Shown here: positions 35,403 through 44,220 of the stretch, in pieces
How positions within the stretch are numbered: position 1 is the first letter of the stretch
How the letters are laid out: the number at the start of each line of letters is the position of its first letter
Source of the DNA: Phycisphaerae bacterium
Lineage (GTDB): Bacteria > Planctomycetota > Phycisphaerae > Phycisphaerales > UBA1924
Length of the DNA: 64,000 nt
Direction of reading: 5' to 3'
Assembly: GCA_030429705.1 (NCBI GenBank)
Contig: JAUIES010000001.1
Location: 744,001-808,000 of the forward strand
Translations under genes and position numbers: made by a program
The notes under the pieces: generated by a model
What the model was told of the DNA's origin: nothing
The model's input: only the letters and a program-made list of their open reading frames with translations
The model's database searches: none

Positions 35403-36578
35403 GGGCGGAGGTGCAGTCACGACACACCGAAAGCCGACATGCGACAGACCGGTATCAGGTGGACAACCCATCCGCGCACTCGGACGGTAGCTCGCACAAT
35501 ACGAGTCATTGCACAGAAATGAACCCCCCCGCTGCACATAACTCGTGGGCGCGTCAGGATTGCGAGGATCAAAACTCCGCGACGGCCCGCTCGGATTCCA
35601 GCAAGCCGCCCCAGGTGTCAGGTCTCGCGTCCTCACGCCATACGCATCTGCACGGTACAGATCGGAACACCACTCCCACACATTGCCAGCCATGTCGTAG
35701 AGCCTGTAGCCATTCGGCGCAAAAGACCTCACCGGCGCCGCACCGACGAACCCGTCCTCCGCGGTGTTTTCATTCGGAAAGTGCCCTTGCCAGGTATTGC
35801 ACCGCTTGGCATTCACCGGTGCGTCACCCCACACATTGACTTTACCATCGAGACCCCCTCGGGCTGCGTACTCCCACTCAGCCTCGGTCGGCAAACGCTT
35901 GTTCGCCCACTTGGCATAGGCAGTCGCGTCTTCATGTGCAATATGAACAACCGGGTGACTCGCTCGGCCTTCGATCGATGAGTTCGGTCCTTCTGGATGC
36001 CGCCAGTCTGCACCGAGTGTCCATTGCCACCACAAATCAAACCGATGTAAATCGACGGGATGATCTGGAGGAGTAAACACCAACGAACCTGGCTTGAGCA
36101 CTTCATCGGGTGGTTTGGGTGTGCCAGGGGGCACCTGCTTCTTGAGTTCTTCCCATTCGATCGGTCGCTCGGCCACAGTGATATATCCGGTCGCCTCGAC
36201 AAAAGCACTGAACTGTGCGTTGGTGACTTCTGTCGCATCCATCCAGAAACCGTCAAGTTTGACCGGGTGCATGGGCTGCTCGTCAGGACGGGCGAGAGGA
36301 TCGTCGCTACCCATGGTGAATGAACCGCCTGGCACCCAGACCATCCCTTTCAACGAGGCTTTCATTGCATCCGCTTTGTCATCCGGCAGAGGCGGCGTTT
36401 CGTCCTGCACTGTTTGCAATCGAACAGCAGGCGCAACAACTCGTGTGCAACACGCATCATCGGTCTCAAAATGAACGGCGTGCACCGGCCTGTGCATCGC
36501 AAGACCTGAAAGCGGCAAGGTCACACCAACAACCGCGCAACCGATGCCAAATCTGCGTACTACAAGCCAACCACTCAT
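35385..36578 (-). CDS. exported formylglycine-generating enzyme (sulfatase maturase)
   Basis: This is an SUMF1/FGE-family enzyme, which oxidises a sulfatase active-site cysteine to formylglycine using copper and oxygen. An N-terminal signal sequence or anchor (GIGCAVVGVTLPLSG) suggests export. The fold begins GMVWVPGGSFTMGS near residue 75 and runs through DATEVTNAQF, RLPTEAEWEYAARGG and DMAGNVWEW. The key stretch GGSFLCNDSYCASYRPSAR has the two catalytic cysteines spaced as in aerobic FGE, and it continues to HVGFRC. Many family members lack this Cys pair, so this one is likely a true maturase. No sulfatase gene is present in the window. Its 3' end overlaps lysK. Confidence 0.9.
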   Translation of the reverse strand: MSGWLVVRRFGIGCAVVGVTLPLSGLAMHRPVHAVHFETDDACCTRVVAPAVRLQTVQDETPPLPDDKADAMKASLKGMVWVPGGSFTMGSDDPLARPDEQPMHPVKLDGFWMDATEVTNAQFSAFVEATGYITVAERPIEWEELKKQVPPGTPKPPDEVLKPGSLVFTPPDHPVDLHRFDLWWQWTLGADWRHPEGPNSSIEGRASHPVVHIAHEDATAYAKWANKRLPTEAEWEYAARGGLDGKVNVWGDAPVNAKRCNTWQGHFPNENTAEDGFVGAAPVRSFAPNGYRLYDMAGNVWEWCSDLYRADAYGVRTRDLTPGAACWNPSGPSRSFDPRNPDAPTSYVQRGGSFLCNDSYCASYRPSARMGCPPDTGLSHVGFRCVVTAPPPSNGDG

Positions 36579-36611
36579 GTGCAGAGTGTACCAACGCTGG
36601 GATTGACAAAC

Positions 36612-37103
36612 TCAATCTGTCGGTGGGCGCTCGGATTGATCGACGGAGAGCGGCACGCCATTGGCCTGACATCCTGGCACGACATCGCACATGGATCGAA
36701 TATCGCCGAACTGTTTGTCGAGATCGCTGATGGAGATCGTTGCAAAGGTGCGTTCAAACTGAGCAACCTGTTCGTCGAGCAGTTTGTGGAGCGAACACAG
36801 TTCTGTGTGCCCGGTGATGCCCAGAGGACACCGCTCTATTCGCTCTGGTTGTGAATTGCACGCTTTGAGCACATCCAACATGCTGATCGCTGAAGGCAAC
36901 TTCGCCAGCATGAAGCCGCCGCCCACACCTCGCTGGGCGACCAAGAGATCCGCTCGGGTCAGCAGCCGAAGGATCTTCTGCAGATACGCCTGTGGAACCC
37001 TGGTCGCAGCGGCGATCTCACTCGCCGATGCAGGAACATCGGGCGCGCACCGACTCAGATGAACGATGGCTCGAAGTGCGTATTCGCCGGCTTGAGAAAT
37101 CAT
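36612..37103 (-). CDS. Rrf2-family transcriptional regulator
   Basis: The N-terminal winged helix is clear (GEYALRAIVHLS, then ASEIAAATRVPQAYLQKILRLL), and GVGGGFMLAK marks the wing. Three cysteines follow (KACNSQ, RCPLG, ELCSLH), which in Rrf2 proteins such as NsrR and IscR hold an iron-sulfur cluster. Here they are spaced more widely than in either, with 9 and 10 intervening residues. The gene diverges from the nitrous oxide reductase operon across a 328-base region, so I infer it controls that operon in response to NO, nitrite or redox state. The ATG at 37103 has AGG seven bases upstream; a GTG two codons earlier is an alternative. Confidence 0.87.
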   Translation of the reverse strand: MISQAGEYALRAIVHLSRCAPDVPASASEIAAATRVPQAYLQKILRLLTRADLLVAQRGVGGGFMLAKLPSAISMLDVLKACNSQPERIERCPLGITGHTELCSLHKLLDEQVAQFERTFATISISDLDKQFGDIRSMCDVVPGCQANGVPLSVDQSERPPTD

Positions 37104-37431
37104 GAGCACACCTTTTGGTGGATTATAGGATACACAACTCTAGTATACCTCTCTAAATTCAACTGTCAAACGCGCTGCCTCCCAACTCATCGGCTTCATC
37201 AAGCAAGCAGTCGGGTTTCTTCGTACTGCACACAACCGCAGCGATAATCATCATGACAATGACCAAAACATGCACTCCTCGGTGACGATCACTCGATTTG
37301 GCACAAGATTCTTTGCGGACAAGAATGACTTTAATAACCGTGGCTCCTATTGTGGGACAAGAAGATCCATTTATCTATTGAATGATTCGAACACAGGGCC
37401 TCAATCGCAAAACTACGACAAGGAAAAACGC
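37104..37431. promoter_or_regulatory. divergent regulatory region between Rrf2 gene and nos operon
   Basis: This is AT-rich for this genome. On the minus strand a perfect TATAAT lies at 37127-37122, suitable for the Rrf2 gene, but with no good -35. Nearby, ATAC (37130s) and GTAT form a short inverted repeat with nine bases between, a weak operator candidate. On the plus strand no clear FNR-type TTGAT...ATCAA site was found. AAGGAAA at 37420 is the Shine-Dalgarno of the cytochrome gene. Confidence 0.45.
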
Positions 37432-38229
37432 ATGCAACGCAACCCAGATCCATACAAAGGCATGTCGATCGGCGCGGGCATCCTGTTCATCGCCACGCTC
37501 CCAGCACTCCTGGCCGTGGTCCTCGCCAACATGGATGCCCAGCCGCGGCAACAGACCAACCTCATGCCAATCGGTGCGTTTGCACAACTGCCGATTGTCC
37601 CTGGCGATGAGATTTTTGCCAACACCTGCGCGGTCTGTCACGGGCCACAGGGCGACGGCGTGCCGAAGCTCGGCAAACCCGTTCGCAACAGTGCGTTCGT
37701 TCAAGCGAGTACCGATCAGGAACTGTTCAACCTGATCGCCAATGGCCGAGAAGCAACGGACCCGCTCAACACCAGTCGCATGCCCATGCCTGCTCGCGGC
37801 GCCAAGAGCTTGTCAGATGACGATATCACTCGCGTTATTGCCCATGTGCGTGATTTGCAGGATCTTTCGCAGCCGCACGCCTCGGTCGAAGCGTGGATCG
37901 CCCCGCCACCGACAGAAGATGAACTCGCGTTGGCCGATCTGCCGGGTCACGACCTGTTCGTGTCCGCCTGCTCATCGTGCCACGGTCCGAACGGCGAAGG
38001 GATGGAAGGCCTCGGCAAACCATTCACCACCAGCGCATTCGTTCAGAACAGCACTGACAAGGAACTCGCAACCATGATCAAGATGGGCCGCCCAATCTGG
38101 GATGCCGCCAACACGACTGGCATCGATATGCCGCCGAAGGGGGGAAACCCGGCCTTGAGCGACGACGAACTGGCCGAGATCATTCAGTTTATTCGTTCTG
38201 TAGGCGAGATGTCACCAACGCAACCTTGA
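37432..38229 (+). CDS. membrane-anchored diheme cytochrome c of the nos operon
   Basis: The 265-residue protein has an N-terminal membrane anchor (about residues 12-33) and two class I cytochrome c domains in the periplasm. Heme sites are CAVCH (residues 66-70) and CSSCH (180-184), with candidate axial methionines in SRMPMPARG and TGIDMPPKG. As the first gene of the nitrous oxide reductase operon it most likely delivers electrons to NosZ, the role proposed for such cytochromes in clade II nos clusters. I use the ATG at 37432 because AAGGAAA precedes it; the open frame extends 54 codons upstream into AT-rich non-coding-looking DNA. Confidence 0.87.
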   Translation: MQRNPDPYKGMSIGAGILFIATLPALLAVVLANMDAQPRQQTNLMPIGAFAQLPIVPGDEIFANTCAVCHGPQGDGVPKLGKPVRNSAFVQASTDQELFNLIANGREATDPLNTSRMPMPARGAKSLSDDDITRVIAHVRDLQDLSQPHASVEAWIAPPPTEDELALADLPGHDLFVSACSSCHGPNGEGMEGLGKPFTTSAFVQNSTDKELATMIKMGRPIWDAANTTGIDMPPKGGNPALSDDELAEIIQFIRSVGEMSPTQP

Positions 38230-38295
38230 CCGTGCGTGCACGGCCCGTACCAAAGTTTTCTCACTGTTCACCATTCACTTTCGAAAGGGAAGAAA

Positions 38296-40278
38296 ATGAC
38301 ACGCAAGACACTTCGAAATCGCACCCTTTGTGCTGCAAGCCTGATGGCGCTTGTCTCTGGCTCCACCGCGTGGGCACAGTCAATGACTGATGTCCAGAGT
38401 GTGGCCAAGGAACGAGGCCTGTCGACCGCCGAGCTCTTGGCTGCTGCCAAGACCTTCACCCCTACGGGCATGAAAGATGAATATGTCATCTTCTCGTCCG
38501 GCGGGCACAGTGGGCAAGTCTTCGTCATCGGCGTGCCATCAATGCGACTGCTCAGAACCATCGCCGTGTTCACACCTGAGTCATGGCAGGGCTGGGGGTT
38601 CGGTGTTGGCAACGAAATCCTTGATGAAGGCAATGTCAGTGGCAAAGAAAACCGCTGGGGCGATACGCACCACCCCGCACTCTCAGAAACCAATGGCGAC
38701 TATGACGGCGAATGGCTGTTCATCAACGACAAGTCGAATGCTCGAATCGCCGTCATCGACCTGCGCGACTTTGAGACCAAGCAGATCGTAAAGAACCCTC
38801 TCTTCATCAATGATCACGGCGGCGCATTCGTGCCACCGAATACCGAGTACATCTTCCAGACTGCACAATACAATGTCCCCTGGGGTGCCGACTACGCACC
38901 AATGTCAGAGTACAAGGACAACTTCCGTGGTGCAGTCACAATGTGGAAGTTCGACCGCAAGAAGGGTCGCATCGATAAGGAAAAATCGTTCGCGATTGAA
39001 CTCCCCCCCTACTGGCAGGACATTGCTGACTGCGGCAAACTTGTCAGCGACGGCTACTTCTTCCTCAACTCGATCAACACAGAACTTGCCACCGGCGGCA
39101 TTGAACAGAAGAAGCCCCCCTTCGAAGCCGGCGTCAGTATGAATGCGACCGACTATCTGCACATCATTGACTGGAAGAAGGCTGAGAAGGTCTACCAGGC
39201 CGGCCGCACAACCGAGATCAAGGGTTTCCCGGTCATTCCGCTTGATGTCGCGATTGAAGAAGGACTGCTCCACCTCACGCCCGAACCGCGCAGCCCGCAC
39301 GGTGTCGATGTCGCGCCTAAGGGTGACTTTATCGTAGTCTCCGGGAAACTTGATCCGCATACGACGATCTACTCTTTCGACAAGATTAATAAGGCCATCG
39401 CAAGCAAGAACTTCTCGGGCGAAGACGAATTCGGCGTGCCGGTTCTCGACTTCGATAGCGTCGTCGAAGCACAGGTCGAAGTCGGCCTCGGTCCACTACA
39501 CACACAATTCGGGCCGGACGGGTACGCGTACACCTCCCTTTTCCTCGATTCGGCGGTTGCACGCTGGACCCTCGGCGGGCAGTACGGCAGCATGAACCCC
39601 GAGCCGGATTGGACCCTCGTTCAGAAGACACCCGTCCATTACAACATCGGTCACCTTGGTGCAGCAGAAGGCGACACCGTCAGCCCTGACGGCAAGTACC
39701 TCGTCGCATACAACAAGTGGTCAGTCGATCGTTTCGTTTCGACCGGACCGCTGCTGCCGCAGAATTTCCAGCTCCTCGACATTTCTCAGCAAGGCACAGA
39801 AATGCCTGTCATCTATGACATGCCGATGGGTATCGGTGAACCTCACTACGCACAGATCATCAAGGCCGACAAACTCAAGCCATGGGCTGTCTACCCGGAA
39901 ATCGGTTGGGACCCGATGACCCAGTCGGTCGATCCGTATGCTCCGCGTCCCAAGATGGAACGCGTCGAACGCAAGGGGGAACACGAGGTCGAAGTCTACA
40001 TGACCTCGGTGCGAAGCCACTTCACCCCCGAGCATGTGACTGTCAAACAAGGCGACAAAGTCACCTGGCGCATCACCAACACCGAACGCGCCATCGATGC
40101 GACCCACGGCTTCTCGATCCCGGTCTACAACATCACGCTCAGCCTCGAGGCGGGTGAAACCGCCAAGATCGAGTTCATCGCCGACACCGCGGGCACTTTC
40201 CCGTTCTATTGCACCGAGTTCTGCTCGGCGCTTCACCTCGAAATGATGGGCTATCTGATGGTTGAGCCCAACGAATAA
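38296..40278 (+). CDS. nosZ: nitrous-oxide reductase, Sec-exported clade II type
   Basis: NosZ reduces N2O to N2 in the periplasm using a CuZ cluster and a CuA electron-entry site. The N-terminal signal (RTLCAASLMALVSGSTAWAQ) is Sec-like without a twin-arginine motif, the hallmark of clade II enzymes. The beta-propeller has DTHHPALSE and other CuZ histidine regions, such as SPHGVDV and NIGHLGAAEGD. The C-terminal cupredoxin domain has the CuA ligands: His in ATHGFSIP, then Cys639, Cys643, His647 and Met650 in YCTEFCSALHLEMMG. The 660-residue protein is complete. GGGAAG precedes the ATG at 38296. Confidence 0.96.
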   Translation: MTRKTLRNRTLCAASLMALVSGSTAWAQSMTDVQSVAKERGLSTAELLAAAKTFTPTGMKDEYVIFSSGGHSGQVFVIGVPSMRLLRTIAVFTPESWQGWGFGVGNEILDEGNVSGKENRWGDTHHPALSETNGDYDGEWLFINDKSNARIAVIDLRDFETKQIVKNPLFINDHGGAFVPPNTEYIFQTAQYNVPWGADYAPMSEYKDNFRGAVTMWKFDRKKGRIDKEKSFAIELPPYWQDIADCGKLVSDGYFFLNSINTELATGGIEQKKPPFEAGVSMNATDYLHIIDWKKAEKVYQAGRTTEIKGFPVIPLDVAIEEGLLHLTPEPRSPHGVDVAPKGDFIVVSGKLDPHTTIYSFDKINKAIASKNFSGEDEFGVPVLDFDSVVEAQVEVGLGPLHTQFGPDGYAYTSLFLDSAVARWTLGGQYGSMNPEPDWTLVQKTPVHYNIGHLGAAEGDTVSPDGKYLVAYNKWSVDRFVSTGPLLPQNFQLLDISQQGTEMPVIYDMPMGIGEPHYAQIIKADKLKPWAVYPEIGWDPMTQSVDPYAPRPKMERVERKGEHEVEVYMTSVRSHFTPEHVTVKQGDKVTWRITNTERAIDATHGFSIPVYNITLSLEAGETAKIEFIADTAGTFPFYCTEFCSALHLEMMGYLMVEPNE

Positions 40279-40295
40279 GCCTTTCTATCTCTCTC

Positions 40296-40321
40296 GTCGC
40301 ACGGGTGAAAGCCCGTGCGAC
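40296..40321 (+). other. strong hairpin between nosZ and nosB
   Basis: GTCGCACGGG pairs perfectly with CCCGTGCGAC around TGAAAG, or with one more U-G pair a GAAA tetraloop. It lacks a U-tract, so it is unlikely to be a simple terminator. It may stabilise nosZ mRNA, attenuate read-through, or be a dispersed palindromic repeat. Confidence 0.6.
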
Positions 40322-40368
40322 GCTTTGACGCACTCACCATCTCCCATCACCAAACACAGGAGCATCGG

Positions 40369-41031
40369 ATGCCCTCGTTTATCGATCACATCATCGGGCC
40401 TCGCGTCGAGCAGAGCGAACTCGAGAAGCACAGCATCAGGTATGGCACGCCAGGGTTTCTGCTGCTGATCGCACGCGTCATGCTGCTCGTCTCACTCTTC
40501 GTTCCGTTCTGGCATATGGAACTCATCGCACCGCAGTATCCAGAAAACCTTGAACTCACCGCTTACATCAACCACCTTGCGGGTGATGTTGCCGAGATCG
40601 ACAGTCTCAACCACTACATCGGCATGCGGCCGCTCAACGAAGCCGCAACACTCGAGCGAACGCTGGGTGTCTACATCATGATCGTATTCGTGTTGTTTTT
40701 GGAACTCGCCAGTTGGATCCACAGCCGATGGGCGGTGCTGCTGATCTTGCCGGTGCTGCTCTTTCCAGCAGTCTTTTTGATCGACCTCCATCTCTGGATG
40801 AGCCACTTCGGTCAAAACCTCGATCCTGATGCCCCCCTCTCAAACTCCATCGAACCATTTGTGCCGCCCATCCTCGGAACGGGCATGGTCGGACAGTTCA
40901 AGACGATCGCTCGCCCTGGCACGGGTCTCATGCTCTCGGCTGGCGCATCGGTCATCTTGCTCCTCTCGTTGTTCTTTCATCGCCGTGCCTACAAGCCACT
41001 CATGAAAGCAAGAAAGGCCTCGGCTTCGTGA
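40369..41031 (+). CDS. nosB: NosB-like integral membrane protein
   Basis: This 220-residue protein has about four hydrophobic segments (near residues 30-50, 105-125, 130-150 and 190-210) and no soluble domain. A membrane protein of this size between nosZ and nosD is characteristic of clade II nos operons and has been called NosB; its biochemical role is not firmly established. I rely on position and topology more than on a motif. AGGAG lies ahead of the ATG at 40369. Its stop codon overlaps the GTG start of nosD. Confidence 0.75.
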   Translation: MPSFIDHIIGPRVEQSELEKHSIRYGTPGFLLLIARVMLLVSLFVPFWHMELIAPQYPENLELTAYINHLAGDVAEIDSLNHYIGMRPLNEAATLERTLGVYIMIVFVLFLELASWIHSRWAVLLILPVLLFPAVFLIDLHLWMSHFGQNLDPDAPLSNSIEPFVPPILGTGMVGQFKTIARPGTGLMLSAGASVILLLSLFFHRRAYKPLMKARKASAS

Positions 41032-42437
41032 ACACCAACCACGCCATCTTGGTCGCCCTGATCGCAACGCTCGCGTTGACTCGGTTTGCACATGCTCAAA
41101 CTGATGCAGCCCGATCTGTTGACGAGATTGCCAGACTTATCGAGGCTGCCTCGGAGGGCGAAACCGTCACCATCCCGGCAGGGCGCTACGAAGGCAACCT
41201 GCGCGTCAGCAAGCCAATCGTTCTTGACGGACATGACGCGGTCATCATTGATGGCCTCAACAACGGCACCGTGGTCGAACTGACCGTGCCCGGCATCACG
41301 ATTCGCAACCTCACCATTCGAGGCAGCGGATCGACCGTTGATCAGGAGCCCGCAGGTATTCGCGCTTACGACGGGCCGATCATCATCGAGCACAATCGCT
41401 TCGAAGAGGTATATTTCGGTATCGACCTGCGTCAATCGCCTGACTCAATCATCCGCCACAATGTGGTGCATGGCAAAGACCTGGAACTCGGACGCCGCGG
41501 CGATGGCATTCGGCTCTGGTGGAGTCACGGGTGTCAGATTCACGACAACTTTGTCGATGGCTTGCGCGACATGGTCTTCTGGTACTCCGAAGACCTCCGC
41601 ATCGATCGCAACCGTGTCGTCAACAGTCGATATGGACTGCACTTCATGTACAGCCACAACACCGTGCTCAGCGAAAACGACCTCACCGAAAACTCAGTCG
41701 GCATCTATCTGATGTACTCGAACAGCATCACGCTGCGCCGCAACCGAATCATCAATAACCGGGGTTCAAGCGGGTACGGCATCGGGCTGAAAGACTGCGA
41801 TGACATCACCGTCGAACACAACGCGATCCTCGCAAACCGTGTTGGAGTCTATGTCGACAACAGCCCCTCTTCGTTCGACTCGGTTGGACTCATCGCCCAC
41901 AACAGTCTCTCATTCAACGAGATCGGTCTGCTCGCAACACCCATCACACACAACAATGTCATCACCGCCAACGCGTTCGTAGAGAACGAAGAACAGGTCG
42001 CTGTCCACGGCGGTGGACAACTCAACAACAATGTCTTCGCCAAAGACGGCTTCGGTAACTTCTGGTCCAGTTACGCAGGCTTTGACCTCGCAGGTGATGG
42101 TATTGGCGATTCGCCTTACGCGCCGCGCAATGTGTTTCGCGACCTGCTCTCACGCGAGCCAAACCTGCGCATCTTCGTGCACAGCCCGGCACAACAAGCC
42201 ATCGAACTCACGGCACGGGCATTCCCCGATCTCAACCCAGAGCCGATGTTCGAAGATCCATCACCATTAACACGCCCACCGACGCTCGACCTGTTCGAGC
42301 CTGCAACAACGCCGTCGCGTGCACCAATGTTGGCAGTCGCGTGCGTTCTACTACTGGCCTCCGGCATGGGTATCTGGATAGCCGCTCGTCAGAATTCAAT
42401 CAGCGTCGATATTGTTCAACGGAGCGCACAAACATGA
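41028..42437 (+). CDS. nosD: NosD periplasmic copper-site maturation protein
   Basis: NosD works with the NosFY ABC transporter to mature the CuZ cluster of NosZ. A signal peptide (ILVALIATLALTRFAHAQ) is followed by a right-handed parallel beta-helix built of repeats such as HNVVHGKDLELGRRGDG, IYLMYSNSITLRRN and VEHNAILANRVGVYVDN. A single hydrophobic segment near the C-terminus (MLAVACVLLLASGMGIW) could anchor it in the membrane. The GTG start overlaps the nosB stop, and the nosD stop overlaps nosF, so the whole group is one transcription unit. Confidence 0.92.
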   Translation: MNTNHAILVALIATLALTRFAHAQTDAARSVDEIARLIEAASEGETVTIPAGRYEGNLRVSKPIVLDGHDAVIIDGLNNGTVVELTVPGITIRNLTIRGSGSTVDQEPAGIRAYDGPIIIEHNRFEEVYFGIDLRQSPDSIIRHNVVHGKDLELGRRGDGIRLWWSHGCQIHDNFVDGLRDMVFWYSEDLRIDRNRVVNSRYGLHFMYSHNTVLSENDLTENSVGIYLMYSNSITLRRNRIINNRGSSGYGIGLKDCDDITVEHNAILANRVGVYVDNSPSSFDSVGLIAHNSLSFNEIGLLATPITHNNVITANAFVENEEQVAVHGGGQLNNNVFAKDGFGNFWSSYAGFDLAGDGIGDSPYAPRNVFRDLLSREPNLRIFVHSPAQQAIELTARAFPDLNPEPMFEDPSPLTRPPTLDLFEPATTPSRAPMLAVACVLLLASGMGIWIAARQNSISVDIVQRSAQT

Positions 42438-43333
42438 TCAAGGCTCACCATGTCACCAAGCGTTTCGGCAAAGTTGCTGCCGTCAACGACCTCTCATTTG
42501 AACTCGGAGAATCCGAATCAATCGCACTGTGGGGCAGCAACGGGGCTGGCAAGACAACACTCATCCGCTGCGTACTCGGCATGTTCCCTTTCAAAGGCAA
42601 CATCACAATCGGTGGCCATGATGTCCGAAAACGAGGCAAGATCGCCCGTTCGTTCGTGGGCTATGTCCCCCAAGAACTCGCATTCCACGATGATGCGCGA
42701 CTGGGTTCATCGATTCTGTTCTTCGCCGGCCTCAAACGAGTCGACGCGACAGCGGCAGCCAATGCCCTTCACATGGTCGGGCTCGCAGGACATGAAAACA
42801 AACGCCTGCGCGATCTTTCTGGCGGCATGAAGCAACGACTGGCACTGGCGATCGCACTCATCGCTGACCCCCCCATCATCGTGCTCGACGAACCAACTTC
42901 AAATCTCGACGCATCAGGACGAGAAGAAGTCGTTGACACGCTGATTCAACTTCGGGACAAAGGCAAAACGCTGGTCTTTGCATCACATCGGCCCGATGAA
43001 GTTGTATCACTGGCAAACCGTGTCCTCGTCATGGAAAAAGGCCAATTGGTTCGCAGCGTCACACCCACAGAACTCTGGCCCACACACGCACCAGTCCAAA
43101 CCATGCGCCTTCACATCAGTATGGGTTCAGACGAGCTTGCAGCAGAAGTTCTGCGGCAGGCCGGGCACGCTGTTCATCTCAACGGCCAGGGTCTCTGCGT
43201 TTCCGTTCCGCGCAACCGCAAGGCGCAACCGCTCGCAGCCCTTGCTCAGGCTTCCATTGAAATTCGCGATTTTGAAATCCTCGACGAGGTTCTCGCTCAA
43301 CCCGCCTCATCGACAGAGGAGTCAAAAGCATGA
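42434..43333 (+). CDS. nosF: NosF ABC transporter ATPase
   Basis: This cytoplasmic ATPase belongs to the NosDFY maturation complex. Walker A is WGSNGAGKTTLIRC, the signature is LSGGMKQRLALAIAL and Walker B is IIVLDEPTSNLD, followed by the H-loop VFASHRPDE. At 299 residues it is typical of this ABC-2-type class. The ATG at 42434 overlaps the nosD stop; a longer open frame lies inside nosD. Its TGA overlaps nosY. Confidence 0.93.
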   Translation: MIKAHHVTKRFGKVAAVNDLSFELGESESIALWGSNGAGKTTLIRCVLGMFPFKGNITIGGHDVRKRGKIARSFVGYVPQELAFHDDARLGSSILFFAGLKRVDATAAANALHMVGLAGHENKRLRDLSGGMKQRLALAIALIADPPIIVLDEPTSNLDASGREEVVDTLIQLRDKGKTLVFASHRPDEVVSLANRVLVMEKGQLVRSVTPTELWPTHAPVQTMRLHISMGSDELAAEVLRQAGHAVHLNGQGLCVSVPRNRKAQPLAALAQASIEIRDFEILDEVLAQPASSTEESKA

Positions 43334-44220
43334 CCACACTCACCACGCCGAAACCCACCAGCGCCTGCGCGACTCGGCACGCGTATCGCTCCTTCGCCGG
43401 GAGCACACTGGCATTGGCGAGACGCGAATTTCGTGACGCGCTCGCCAGCAGATGGTTCCTGCTCTACACCATTGCTTTTTCTGTGCTCGCCATCGCCGTG
43501 TCGTTCATGTCACTCGCCGGGTCAGGGTCGCAGGGTTTTGCGGGGTTCGGGCGGACCACCGCCGGGCTTCTCAACCTCATCATGCTCGTTGTGCCACTCA
43601 TGGCCATCATCGCAGGTTCGGGCACCATCGCCGGCGAACGCGAACGCGGGACACTCCTGTACCTTCTCGCCCAACCCATTTCTCGAGCCGAACTCTTGCT
43701 CGGCAAGTACATCGGGCTCGCCGTCGCACTGTGTTGCTCCATGTTCGTCGGCTTCGGGCTCAGTGCCGCAGTGCTCGCTTGGCGAGCTGGGGGGGCCGGT
43801 CTGAGTTCATTCTTCATGCTCATCGTGTTCACCTGCGGCCTGTCGCTCTCCATGCTCTCGATTGGTGTCCTGCTCTCCGTTCTGTCACGCCGAAGCGGGG
43901 TCGCGAATGGACTCGGACTGTTCGCCTGGCTTCTGCTCGTGTTCGTCAGCGACCTCGGTCTCATGGCCGGCACAGTGCTGTTCAAACTGCGCGTTCAAGA
44001 AGTCTTCGCAATCGCCATCATCAATCCGCTGCAAGCGTTTAAAATGGGTGTTATCGTCAACATGAACGCATCGCTCGATGTGCTCGGGCCCGTTGGCATG
44101 TACGCGTCGCTCACTTATGGAAACGCCTTGCCCTGGCTGCTCGCAGCCGTCATCATCGGATGGATATTCATGCCTCTCGCCCTCGCACTCGTCATGTTTA
44201 CCAAAAGAGGTGGCGTATGA
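43330..44220 (+). CDS. nosY: NosY ABC transporter permease
   Basis: This is an inner-membrane permease of the ABC-2 type with about six membrane spans, partner of NosF. The early ALARREFRDALASRWF stretch is the usual interfacial helix, followed by GSGTIAGERERGTLLYLLAQPISRAE (in parts), the region that contacts the ATPase in NosY-type permeases. The start overlaps the nosF stop, and the stop overlaps the start of nosL, all as ATGA. Confidence 0.92.
   Translation: MTTLTTPKPTSACATRHAYRSFAGSTLALARREFRDALASRWFLLYTIAFSVLAIAVSFMSLAGSGSQGFAGFGRTTAGLLNLIMLVVPLMAIIAGSGTIAGERERGTLLYLLAQPISRAELLLGKYIGLAVALCCSMFVGFGLSAAVLAWRAGGAGLSSFFMLIVFTCGLSLSMLSIGVLLSVLSRRSGVANGLGLFAWLLLVFVSDLGLMAGTVLFKLRVQEVFAIAIINPLQAFKMGVIVNMNASLDVLGPVGMYASLTYGNALPWLLAAVIIGWIFMPLALALVMFTKRGGV

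Noticed and set aside
37122-37150. Inverted repeat ATAC-N9-GTAT as an Rrf2 operator
   Set aside because: Arms of only four bases match; kept only as a weak remark in the regulatory region.
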